From positions 159,673-218,763 of the forward strand of contig NW_023365920.1 in NCBI RefSeq assembly GCF_000003815.2: 59,091 nucleotides of DNA, in the 5' to 3' direction. This document shows positions 44,336-55,502 of this stretch, one piece after another. The DNA is from Branchiostoma floridae (lineage: Eukaryota > Chordata > Leptocardii > Amphioxiformes > Branchiostomatidae). The position numbers and the translations under genes were made by a program. The notes under the pieces were generated by a model, which made no database searches, was not told where the DNA came from, and saw nothing but the letters and a program-made list of their open reading frames with translations. Position 1 is the first letter of the stretch. The number at the start of each line of letters is the position of its first letter.

Positions 44336-45774
44336 CATCATCAGAGGAATCATTAGATAAGAAATAATAGGCACGCTTCCCTAGGCTGCTGACAGATTTA
44401 TTTGGTCCACTCACACTGGGATTACCCTCTGCTTGTTTTGGTAAGTGTGGTGGGTTCTTTTAATGTGCTTGAGATGTCGTCTCCTCAAACACAGAGCAAC
44501 GTGAGGAATGTTGATCAATTGACCACGAGCCACAAGTTACACATGTTTTCAGTACCCACTAATCTTTCTCACTAAGTAAAGGAAAATGATTGATATTGTC
44601 ATGCACAATGTTGGTAAATTCGCCGACAAATACTTTTATATCGTGTGGCCGTGGCCGTGTTGGACAGGTGGTCGCTATAGACTATTTCTTAATGCTTAGG
44701 TCGATGGGAAAATCCAAGGGACCGACAAAAAATGACCGCAATGGCCACTAGTGGTCGCTATGCAAAGGTGGCCGCTGATACAGGTTTAACTGTACCTTAG
44801 TATGCATTCCTGAAGGGTAGTAATGTATAATCATGTCTCGCCATCATCAAGAGAATCATCAGATAAGAAATAATTTTCGGTAGGCGGTGCCTTAGGGGGC
44901 AAGCGACAGTTTGATTAATAAGACGGTATGATGATTTATATAGCGGCGAGAGTTTTGAACGTGGGAACGTTCCTACTAACTATGATAATGGCCAGGTGTG
45001 CGACACAAGGAGCGACTTGTGCCATTCGCCACATTTTAATAACAATGGCCGGATTGTTTTACGCATCACCCAATATCTCACTGCCATGGGCAGTTTGGAC
45101 CCCAAGGGCAGTTTGGACCCCTCCCTGTGAGCTGTATAGTGGTCAATATAGCCGTGAAAGATTTGGTCGTGGGAACGTTCCCTCTAACATGGGAAACTTA
45201 CGTAACATATTTATCTACCAACGTTATGGCTATGAACGTTATGGCTATTTCTGTTTCTTTTGCAGACCATGATTCATCACTAAGCACCAATCATATTTGT
45301 AAGAAACATTCTTACACAGTTTTCAGGATGGAAAATCGTTACCTTTTTTCATTTGTTTGTTTGTTTGTATTGCACACCCGGTAAGCCGCCCCATAGCGTA
45401 ACACACCAGGTTTGTACTGGAGAGTGCAAGCTTCATATCCAGACCGTTTTTAAGACTGCATGTGACTGCCCACTACAAAGATCTTGTGCCTGCTGTTACT
45501 TCTACATACTGTTACAATTCTTATTCTGTTGTGGATTCAGGGATTCAAGTCTCCTTTTCAAGTGTCCAAAGATGCCCGAGGATGCTATTTATAGGACCTC
45601 TCTTATTCGACTACTGATGTGCTGTTATTATTATTGTCGGTTCTTGATTTCATAGCGGTCCCCCTGAATTAACTACTGATATGTTACTTAATAACCGCAT
45701 ATGATGATGAGAATAGTAGTTTGTTTGATTTGTTTGAACCTTTATTTATTCATGAAAGCTCAAATCGGTCTGTC
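44336..45774. other. No gene seen; SINE-like fragment at 44445-44560
   Basis: 44445-44560 carries 'gtgtggtgggttcttttaa' and 'tgcttgagatg' of the SINE-like family. The rest has only short frames without recognisable domains. Confidence 0.4.
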
Positions 45775-46402
45775 AATACACAACCCAACACGTCTCAAGA
45801 CACAACCGAACACATCTCAAGACACAACCCAACACATCTCAAGACACACCCCAACACGTCTCAAGACACAACCCAACAGCTCTCAATACACAACCCAACA
45901 CGTCTCAAGACACACTCCAACACGTCTCAAGACACAAACCAACACCTCTCAATACACAACCAAACACGTCTCAAGACACACACAACACGTCTCAAGACAC
46001 ACTCCATCACGTCTCAAGACACAAACACGTCTCAAGACAGAACCCAACGCCTCTCAATACAAAACCCAACACATCTCAAGACACAACCCAACACGTCTCA
46101 AGAATTACACAACAGCGTCCAAGACACACACACCACGTCTCAAAACACAAACCAACACGTCCCAAGACAAAAACCAACACGTCCCAAGACACAAACCAAC
46201 ACGTCTCAACACACACTCCAACACGTCTCAAGACACAAACCATCACCTCTCAATACACACTCCAACACGTCTTAAGAATTACACAACACCGCTCAAGACA
46301 CACACAACACGTCTCAAAACACAAACCAACACATCTCAAGACACAAACCAACACATCTCAAGACACAAACCAACACATCTCAAGACACAAACCAACACGT
46401 CT
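45775..46402. repeat. Minisatellite, unit about 21-22 bp, left part
   Basis: Around 28 units close to ACACGTCTCAAGACACAAACC. It ends exactly where the Tx1-like LINE begins; the same array in the same orientation resumes at 50938. A frame of 297 codons that runs through it (45701-46594) is an artefact of unit length. Confidence 0.9.
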
Positions 46403-46417
46403 GTAGTTTTAGAAAAT

Positions 46418-48881
46418 GAGGACGATAGTGAGGCAGATTTATTTATATATACTAAGAATAAATTAGAAAAGACAAAATTGCAGCTATACAAATTATATGA
46501 AACAAGGGCTAAAGGAGCATACATAGTCATAAGGCCAAGAGCAAAATTGACTAAAGAGGGAGAGAAAAGCTTTAAATTTTTTCTCAATCTATAAAGGAAA
46601 AACATAACTAAGTCAAACTTAGATTTACTAAAACAGGGAGACAAGGACATCTTTAATCAACATGAAATCTTAGCAGAAACTGTAAACCTCTATAAGGACC
46701 TATATAGCCAGGATGATATTAATCCAGAAAATGTAGATAGATACTTCAAAACTATAGCCTTTACCTTAGCTAATAGAGTTAAAAAGGTACTTCCAAAACT
46801 TATAAACCAAAGTCAAACGGCATATATCAAAGGTCGTTTCATTGGGCAAAACATCAGAATCATAAATGACATAATATTTTTTTCTAAACATGAAAGAAAG
46901 CCTGGAGCTCTATTGCTTTTAGATTTTGAAAAAGCCTTTGACTCTGTAAATAGAGATTTCATGTGCAAAACTCTACACAAATTTAATTTTGGCCCAACAT
47001 TTATAGATTGGATAGAAATACTATACACAGATACATGTTGTGACATATTAAATAACGGCTGGGTATCAGAGCCTATAGAATTAAGCCGAGGTATAGGACA
47101 GGGTTGCCCATTGTCATGTCTGTTGTTTATATTAGTGACAAAAAATTATGGCCACCAAGATTAGAACTTCTAAAGATATAAAGGGGATCTTAGTTCCACA
47201 TAATGAGACTAGTGAAGAAATTAAAATAAGCCAGGTAGCTGATGATACAACATTAATCTTAGCAGATGAAAATTCAATAACGAATGCAGTGGAGGTTATA
47301 ACAGAATTCAGTAAAGTAGCAGGAACGAAACTAAACTTAACAAATCTAAAACCCAGGCTATGTGGATAGGTGTGTGGGAGAAAATTGATAAAAGAATTTT
47401 AGACTTAGATTGGACAAGAGAACCTGTTAAAGCACAAGAGAACCTGTTAAAGCACCTGTATGTGAACTCGTAAATTGAGAGAAGAAAATAGAGAAGCTGA
47501 AGAACACCCTTAACTTATGGAATAGTAGAAAGTTAACCCTATATGGTAAAGTAGTTGTCAATAAACAACTTGCATTGGCCCAGCTAATTTATAACTTTTT
47601 GAATATAGATACCCCACAATGGGCAATAAGGAAGATAGAGGGGACATTATGGAACTATCTTTGGAACAATAAACAAGGTCAAATAGCTAGAAACTGTATA
47701 ATTGGTGATTATTGTGAAGGTGGAATAAAAATGGTTAATGTTATATGTCAGATCCAAGGTCTACTGGCTTCATGGGTCAGGAGATTTTGTAATGGACCTA
47801 TGGCCCAGTGGAAATTAATTCCTATCTTTTACCTTAAATATTATGGGGATGACAATTTGATTTTCAAAATGAATTTCTCAATCAAAAATCATTGTCCAGA
47901 AATCCCATTAATACCTAACTTCTATAAAGCTGTTGTCCTTGCTTGGCATAAAGCAGGACGGGGAGTAAGTAAACAACCACAATTATTAGAGGAATTCTAA
48001 ATGAAGTCCTTTGGGGTAATCATAATATCATTTTAAAGAGGAAAACTTTGTTTTATAAAAACTGGATAAAAGCAGGCCTAATACAGATTAAAGATATTTT
48101 CCCTGATGGTAGATTTATATTAGCAAGGACACTATTGGAGAAATTAAGAGACACTAAAAACTTTTTAGCAGAGCAAAATAACCTTCTTCAAGCAATACCA
48201 AAAGAATGGAAAACAAAATTGGCTCAGTATTCTTACCACCAAAATACAGTAGAAACTCAACCAACACAAATTGGGTTGCTTCAAGATAAATTTATACCAG
48301 TAGAGAAAGCCATATCTAAAACTATATACAACCATTTGAATAAGCAAATATTAATAGAGAGAAAAAGTATTGATAACTTGGGGGAATTCCTAAATGTTAT
48401 TATATTGAATAAACAGCTAATATGGAAAAGTCTAACTGTAGATATTAAAAAAACTTCAACTTTAAACTTTTGCACCAAATTTACCTTTCAAATCTAAACT
48501 AAATAAATGGAAAATAAAAGATCAGACAGGTGAAGTATACAGCCCTACTTGTGAGATATGTAAGGTAGAGGAGAATGATGTGCACATGTTTATAGAATGT
48601 AAACGACTTAAACATATCTGGCAGAAGATTGAGAACTTCTTATTTCATAAGGGGGTTAAAGTAAAGATTGTCAAGTCAACCATTTTTCTAGGTTATGAAT
48701 ACAGGTCAAAGGTCAGCCATTTTGTAAACAAAGTGGTGACTTTAGCAAAATTTGCTATTTTCAAATCGTGGGTACATTATAAGGATAACGGGGTGAAATT
48801 AATGATAGATGACATCTTTGATATTTTTCTTTGGGACTTTTGGAATGACACACGTATTTGGCATTGTACCAATTCAAGATA
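46418..48881 (+). pseudogene. ORF2 (reverse transcriptase) of the Tx1-like LINE
   Basis: Order: a YETRAKGAYIVIRPRAKL segment and GEKSFKFFLNL (linker before RT), then AYIKGRFIGQNIR, LLLDFEKAFDSVNRDF (first catalytic Asp), RGIGQGCPLSCLLFIL, QVADDTTLILADE (second catalytic pair; the usual Phe or Tyr before A-D-D is Val), a YNFLNIDTPQWAI region, and a C-terminal C-x2-C...H...C zinc finger with HMFIECKRLKHIW. This fits the Tx1 branch of the L1 group. Frameshifts at about 46594, 47150 and 47350, several stops and an apparent deletion before ANRVKKVLPK make it inactive. Confidence 0.85.
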
Positions 48882-49198
48882 AGACTACTTTTAACTGTCG
48901 ATGATGTCAGTGCTCTGTGAGTTTGTTGTTCTCTAGTTGTCACTGTTGTGACAGTCATGCGTCCAAAAGTAAATTATGTGATGTTTTGAACTAGTAAGTA
49001 CAGAATGTTTCTGTATCTGTAACCTGATGTTGTTTTGATGTTTATGTTGTGCAGTAACACTGATCACTGTTTATCTAAGATTGTTTTGCTTGTTTGTTGG
49101 TTTTTGTTATTGTTTCTGGATAAGCTGGTGGTTGCTTTTCTCCTGGTTGCTCTCTAGTTTAGTAAAGCTGATCATGTCTTTTTGTGTAAACCTGCTTA

Positions 49199-50083
49199 AC
49201 ATCTATTATCATAACACCGGTACGTTTACGACGATTTCTCTAGCCATACTGAATTGACAAATTGTCAACGCATCATTTTCTCCAGTTACATGTTGCTGTT
49301 ATAGGTTACCCTTGCCACTTCTTCTGTGTAACTTTTCTGCCACTCTTGTCCTGCTAAAAGCGTAATATTGTAATTGTAACACGCCGCGGAATTACACGGC
49401 GAACGGGCGCGTGGTTGGGAGGGGGTAAAAAATACCGGTAGGAAGAAACACGGCACAATTAACTGCCGCTATGCACATTTATACATCCTCTGATGTTCCT
49501 TCCTTTAGTGTCAGTAAATGCATAAAACATAAACCTGCATGAGCATACAAAATGTCATGAGAAAACGGACGTATACTGTCAAGAATTTTCATTTAACTTC
49601 TGTCCGTCACAACCGCTATGACGTAATACTTCACTGCTAGCGTAGATATAAAAATGGCGGGGAAATGGCTGCGTACGTTCAATTTTGCCCATTCAGTCGT
49701 AGATCCGGGCTATTATGCAACGGTTCTTCACACTTTTACATGAGTTGTAGGTCACCAACAGAAATTCAAGATTGTTGTTGAATCATGTTCGTCTTGTGCC
49801 GTGAGCATGTGTAATTATGATCTATAAATTTGGCAATGAATGTGACAGTGTGTTCGTCCCACGACGAGCTGCCTACCCCGAAAAAGATACTGAAAAATTT
49901 TGGCCTTGTTGTCTTCGAATGCATTGTTATCGATGCTTTGTAAATGGTGTATTGGACACCTAGATGTCTGAAGTGTGCACAGCTCAGAAATAACTATTGT
50001 TGCATGTGTAGATCTCTTTAAGTTCCAGTATTTTTAATCTACCGGTATAAGTCTTACTACCGGTATTATGCCAATGCATGTTA
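49199..50083 (-). mobile_element. 27-bp-TIR DNA transposon, copy 2, inside the LINE
   Basis: Inverted relative to 20097-20989. Ends near ATAACACCGGT (left) and ACCGGTATTATGCCAATG (right). No transposase frame. Confidence 0.8.
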
Positions 50084-50537
50084 TATCTCTGTACTTATAT
50101 ATGGATTCTTGCTTAACTGAGGTAGCTTCTGTAAGTCCTAATGTTTTTGTTTTTGAAAATTGTACATGTATGCATGCTGTAAAAATATTTGTCTGTTTTT
50201 CATTTATTTATATTTTGTATCTGTAATACTGATGTGATGCTCATGTATATATGTATAAGCCTTTTGATGTTAGTGTGTTGTGTTTAAAGTTCCCATGTTT
50301 AGGTTTGTGTAAGTCTTAAATGTTGTATTTGTAACATTGCAAGTTCTGATGCTTTTGTGAGTTTGTTAGTGCTAAGATACTGGTATCTTTATGTATAACG
50401 TGTTTTACTTATATTTGATGTGTTTATATTTGTGATTTCTCGTTTTTGTATTTGTAACAGTTAAATCTTCTGATTTTGTTGCATATGGTAATTTTTGAGT
50501 GATGTTTATGTAAATTTGGGATATGTTTAAAATTGAA

Positions 50538-50707
50538 ACCAGGGAAGGAAAACCCTGCACAGAAACCCAGGGATGACACCCCTGCACGGAAGTCATAGGG
50601 AAGAAACCCTAGCACAAAAAAATCTAGGGGGATAAAACACCCCTGTAAAAAAGTCCTAGGGAGCAAACCCTAGCCAAAAAAAGCCAGTGGGAATGGCCCC
50701 TGCAACA
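50538..50707. repeat. Array of six short imperfect hairpins in the LINE 3' region
   Basis: Six units of 28-31 bp, each with a CAGGG or TAGGG, about 8 bases, CCCTG/CCCTA, then GCA and a run of A. In RNA each would form a small stem-loop. Mirrored at 56845-57014. Confidence 0.7.
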
Positions 50708-50937
50708 ATATGTAAATGTGTTATATTATATAGTAATTTATGTCCCTAAATAATTGAGTAAAGGTAGATTAGTGTGTAAAATGGTAGGGAAATGCTAGTG
50801 TAAATATTTTATAATGATTGTTTTTATTGGTGGTGTATATTTTGTCTCATGTTCTGTTATGTAGTGATACAAGTGTGTAGAAGAATAGCTTTCAACGTTC
50901 TGTAATTTATGATTTGTGAATAAAAATGTGAAAAAAA

Positions 50938-51485
50938 CCAACACGTCTCAAGACACACTCCAACACGTCTCAAGACACACTCTAACACGTCCCAAGACAC
51001 AAACCAACACATCTCAAGACACAGCCCAACACGTCCCAAGACACAAACCAACACGTCTCAAGACACACTCCAACACGTCTCAATACACACCCCAACAGGT
51101 CTCAAGAATTACACAACACCGCTCAAGACACACACAACACGTCTCAAAACACAAACTAACACGTCCCAAAACACAAACCAACTCGTCCCAAGACACAAAC
51201 CAACACATCTCAAGACACACTCCAACACGTCTCAAGATACAACCCAACAGGTCTCAAGACATACCCCAACACGTCCCAAGACACCGCCCAACACGTCTCA
51301 AGACACAAACCAACACGTCTCAAGACACACTCCAACACGTCTCAATACACAACCCAACACGTCTCAATACACAACCCAACACGTCTCAAGAATGACACAA
51401 CACGTCTCAAGACACCGACACCGTCTCCGCAAGACACACACAGTACCCTCAAGACTCACGCCGACACCTCTCAAGACACACGCAT
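50938..51485. repeat. Minisatellite, right part
   Basis: Same 21-22-bp unit and orientation as 45775-46402, continuing directly after the LINE tail; units decay after 51400. The inverted copy is at 56066-56614. Confidence 0.9.
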
Positions 51486-53007
51486 GTAGCACAGGTGGAG
51501 ATTTCAGAAAATAAAACCTTGAAACAATGGTATCAACCCCTGTATACCGATGCTCGGATACTTCGTACGTGCATTCAATCGGAACCCCAAATCCAATATT
51601 TTTGTTAGAAGTGTGAAACAGTCTGTTAAGAAATGAGTGACGAATAATCCTCCGCCTTGCAGCAATGTGTCCAAATTTCGCCAAACTCTGGCATATTTGT
51701 CACTATCGTTTACGCTACCCCGACTACAAATCTAAGCTAGTCTGCAACAACGTACCTGATAAGGGGCACTCACCCCTGACGCTGACTCTTACGCCACATT
51801 ACTCTTGTCTTAGTGAACATGGGGTATGAGAGAGTGAACCAATTTGTATGGAAAGGTACCGGTATTAGAAGTTGGCCGAATAGGCTGAATGATACACCAG
51901 AGGTTGCAAATGTACTTTTATGGCCAACTAACTTTATTATTTAGTCTATTTGGTTACTTTCTGCTATTTTTTTAGCAGTTTATGGAGTCTGACAAAGATT
52001 ATGAAGATGTTTCTAAGCATGTCCCAACAACAAATTCATAGGTTTCTGTCCCTTTGAACGTGTTTGAAATTCATTTTCCCGAGACCTATCTACACACGTA
52101 AATCACACGGATCCGTTCAAAACTTTTCTATTTGCTACCCATAAAGAAATGAACGCGCATTTAAAAACCTGTCCCTCCCCCCGAAAAACGGTGTTCTGGA
52201 AGTTTCCGCCCGTTAAACAAATTCAAACAGATGATATTTGTAGATGCCCTAAGATCGTGTCGGCATCACTGAGCCCTTTAATTTGATCCACTATGGAGCG
52301 TGTCAAAATGCTTGGTCCCAGCCTGAGGCATTGCATAGTTTGATAGTGATGCGTTATCTGCTTAATTAATGTCAATCATGATAATCCAAAGAATTTCATT
52401 TAGAAAGCAACATCAGGCGGATTAGATATACCGGTAGTTCTCAACGGTGATAAGTTACAGATATCTCTGGTCGTGATCAGCCAGGACAAAATCAGCAAAA
52501 ATACACGCCGGTTTTAGAAGAGATCGGCCTTATCATGACAGCAATGGCCAGTGCCAAGAACAGACAATTGCAGCCGCCCAACCAGTTCTAATCGCGTGCG
52601 TGACAATGCGGTGGTTGACAGCTACATTAGTGACAGTAGACTGGTGATTGATTGTAGAGGCAATGGAAAATTCCTGTAAGCTTGGGCAGACTTATTTTCC
52701 CCACAAGAAGTGGTTCGCGTTACTTCTGAGGATATGAAGTGCATTGCTGACACAAAATCCGCATTGTTCCCGGGGGTCATCATTTAGCGAGTTTAAAACT
52801 ACAGGCGTAGTACAGCTACTAGTTCACGATTTAAAGTACCTCCCGCACATGTCAAAGGTTATGAGTTAATCTCCAAGCAAATCGATCGGGCGCAAAGACA
52901 CCTTTTTATCCAATACTGTCTTCGCCCCTCTAGATTTGCTTGCTACGTTATCAGTAGCCTCCATCAGGCTGTCCTACGGGGTACGGGGATAGTAGAATTT
53001 GGCCAAA
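51486..53007. other. Non-coding remainder of the left arm
   Basis: No gene recognised. A frame of 106 codons on the minus strand (51364-51684) starts in the minisatellite flank and has no domain. A TTAATCTCCAAGCAAATC end at about 52866 resembles the MITE at 8196. About 52050-52650 corresponds to the gap in the right arm. Confidence 0.4.
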
Positions 53008-53162
53008 AATACTTTTACGTCGTAGCTCACATATTATTCGTTTCTTGCCTGCTACGGCAGAATTCGTGGATCAAAAGCGCCACCTAGCAAATTGAATGTT
53101 TACTGTAATAGTTTGCAACTGCAACAGGTGTCAACATGGTGTTGTGCTTAGGGTTGTTCTTC

Positions 53163-53375
53163 GAATCCCAAGCAGGCCCCCTTGATGTAGCCTTGGGAAA
53201 GGCATTTAACACCTATTTCCTCACTCTACTCAAATGACAATGAGTACTAGTAGTTAGCTTCGATTAGGGACGGCCTCTCAGATAGGACGTAAAGCCGGGG
53301 TCCCGAGTTTGAAGATAGCCACACCTCCAGCACGTTTAAATAATTTAAGAACCCACCACACTAACTAAACATGGT
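53163..53375 (+). mobile_element. SINE-like interspersed repeat, best copy
   Basis: Begins with TTCGAATCCCA, similar to a tRNA B box, then 'gccttgggaaaggca', 'tttcctcactc', 'aatgagtac', 'agggacggcctctc', 'aaagccggggtcccgag' and 'agaacccaccacac'. No open frame. The A box was not identified, so pol III origin is a guess. Confidence 0.6.
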
Positions 53376-53633
53376 AGGGGTCCGTCCCGGTGTAGGGTAG
53401 ACGAAAGTTATAAGTCTGGTCTTATGCAACTTTAAGCTAGTGTAAACAGGTAAAAATCTGGTGTGTTACGCCTCAAGGCGGTACCATTGTGCCGGTTATA
53501 CGGAACAATCAAACAGACTCATTCACAGATTCACATGTCTTCACCGTGGCAAGCTCCTAATACTGTGACAATGTACGCACATGTACATGTAACTAGAAGG
53601 GGTGCCGTAAGTGGCGCGAGCAGAAGACAGAAG

Positions 53634-53726
53634 GAAAATGTTCGCGGTGGTTTTGAGTTCGCGATGAACCGGCCACCGCGAAAACCGCAAACATAAAACC
53701 ATCGCGAAAGTTTCTGCATTTACAGT
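53634..53726. mobile_element. TTCGCGGT-family MITE in the spacer
   Basis: AATGTTCGCGGTGG on the left, CCATCGCGAAAGTTTCTGCAT on the right, ending TTTACAGTA. A near-perfect foldback; the left terminal part is cut. Confidence 0.8.
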
Positions 53727-54029
53727 ATACGGAACAACGAATCAAACATACTCTTTCATAGATCTGCCCCTCCCGTACAACGTCATCATTCCGTGCTTTG
53801 GACTGACGCATCTAAACTCGAAAAGAAGGCGATACCCCCACTACTGACGTTCCGCGGTTTTTGGTAAGTAGTTCGTTAGATATCTTTATGAAAATCGGTT
53901 TCCGCTGTTGTGTGTCCTACGGTGTACAGAGGTAGAGAGTCCAAGGTACACCCCCCCCCCCCAGGTAACCCCCTCTCCCGCTACGGTTCTGTAATGAACG
54001 ATCCATAGCACACGTGTAAAACGGAGTAT

Positions 54030-54165
54030 GTACTGTAAATGTTTAGATGTTCGCGGTGTTTTTATGATGGCAGTTTCAACCTCAAACTTAAAACCGAAGC
54101 AAACACACAGTTTTCACCCTACGGCGTAATGAAATCCCTGCGAACATTTCCCCTTTTGCAGTACT
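54030..54165. mobile_element. TTCGCGGT-family MITE, second copy in the spacer
   Basis: TACTGTAAATG at the left and GCAGTACTGT at the right with TTCGCGGTG and GCGAACATTTCC inside. More diverged than the copy at 53634. Confidence 0.7.
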
Positions 54166-54968
54166 GTCCAAGTCTTGTGCGAGTCTTTACTACTAGTCTT
54201 AGAGACGTATTGCTGTATCTGGAGACCTTAGTTCAGCTGTGGCAACTGTGATTGCTTACGGTGATCGTTTACGATTCTATTAAATGTTGTTAAGATTTTC
54301 AAGCAGACTGTTACGTACCTAACCACCGAAAGAAAGCCTTTTCTTCAACAAGAAAGCTAGATTTTGTACGACCTATGCAAGAGGATCCCAAGACCGTCCT
54401 ATAAAGCTTGCATTCACACGGCGATCACTCAACGAATGGTCTGACTCGTACTGATAACTTAGTCTCTATCAGACTGACTGCGCTGGCTGTTATAGGATTA
54501 TAGGGAGAATGATTTACCAGGGGAGATTTGCTACCAGAGGTCGGCCGCGCATTAACCTTAGCGTGGACTGACTCCTTTGGCCAATTTCCAGATTTTTTTG
54601 GGCCAAATTCTACTATCCCCGTACCCCGTAGGACAGCCTGATGGAGGCTACTGATAACGTAGCAAGCAAATCTAGAGGGGCGAAGACAGTATTGGATAAA
54701 AAGGTGTCTTTGCGCCCGATCGATTTGCTTGGAGATTAACTCATAACCTTTGACATGTGCGGGAGGTACTTTAAATCGTGAACTAGTAGCTGTACTACGC
54801 CTGTAGTTTTAAACTCGCTAAATGATGACCCCCGGGAACAATGCGGATTTTGTGTCAGCAATGCACTTCATATCCTCAGAAGTAACGCGAACCACTTCTT
54901 GTGGGGAAAATAAGTCTGCCCAAGCTTACAGGATTTTCCATTGCCTCTACAATCTCCTCTCGTTAGGT

Positions 54969-55502
54969 NNNNNNNNNNNNNNNNNNNNNNNNNNNNNNNN
55001 NNNNNNNNNNNNNNNNNNNNNNNNNNNNNNNNNNNNNNNNNNNNNNNNNNNNNNNNNNNNNNNNNNNNNNNNNNNNNNNNNNNNNNNNNNNNNNNNNNNN
55101 NNNNNNNNNNNNNNNNNNNNNNNNNNNNNNNNNNNNNNNNNNNNNNNNNNNNNNNNNNNNNNNNNNNNNNNNNNNNNNNNNNNNNNNNNNNNNNNNNNNN
55201 NNNNNNNNNNNNNNNNNNNNNNNNNNNNNNNNNNNNNNNNNNNNNNNNNNNNNNNNNNNNNNNNNNNNNNNNNNNNNNNNNNNNNNNNNNNNNNNNNNNN
55301 NNNNNNNNNNNNNNNNNNNNNNNNNNNNNNNNNNNNNNNNNNNNNNNNNNNNNNNNNNNNNNNNNNNNNNNNNNNNNNNNNNNNNNNNNNNNNNNNNNNN
55401 NNNNNNNNNNNNNNNNNNNNNNNNNNNNNNNNNNNNNNNNNNNNNNNNNNNNNNNNNNNNNNNNNNNNNNNNNNNNNNNNNNNNNNNNNNNNNNNNNNNN
55501 NN
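54969..55502. other. Assembly gap (534 N) in the right arm
   Basis: A run of 534 N replaces about 600 bp present in the left arm. The last 10 or so bases before the gap (54957-54968) do not match the left arm, so the contig end may be from another haplotype or an error. Confidence 0.95.

Larger units (their letters stand above)
46403..50937 (+). mobile_element. Tx1/L1-clade LINE, 5' truncated, inserted in the minisatellite
   Basis: Starts abruptly at 46403 and ends with AATAAA (50919-50924) and a run of seven A at 50937. CCAACACGTCT lies on both sides (46392-46402, 50938-50948), an 11-bp target duplication. It carries ORF2 remnants, a 27-bp-TIR transposon (49199-50083), a 3' region with loosely repeated 'tatttgtaac' units (50100-50470) and a hairpin array (50538-50707). 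From about 48460 rightwards it belongs to the inverted duplication. Confidence 0.85.
48460..53007 (+). repeat. Left arm of large inverted duplication
   Basis: Every position x pairs with about 107552-x in the right arm. The constant changes by 1 at a homopolymer near 50615, and by about 53 across the right-arm gap. It includes the LINE 3' part, the transposon 49199-50083, the hairpin array, the minisatellite and about 1.5 kb beyond. Differences noticed where arms were compared are very few (one substitution near 50742, one homopolymer indel). Confidence 0.9.
53008..54596. other. Spacer between the arms of the inverted duplication
   Basis: About 1.6 kb of unique sequence without a recognisable gene. 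Holds a SINE-like repeat (53163-53375) and two TTCGCGGT-family MITEs (53634-53726 and 54030-54165), and a C run at 53950-53961. Confidence 0.7.

Noticed and set aside
45701-46594. 297-codon frame rich in Thr, Gln and Asn
   Set aside because: It is the 21-22-bp minisatellite read in frame, then a few dozen codons of LINE ORF2. The two parts meet at the insertion boundary 46402/46403, so there is no single gene.
45775-51485. CRISPR-like array
   Set aside because: Units are contiguous 21-22-bp tandem copies without unique spacers of even length, in a eukaryotic setting.
53163-53180. tRNA gene
   Set aside because: Only a B-box-like TTCGAATCC; no cloverleaf or A box could be drawn.
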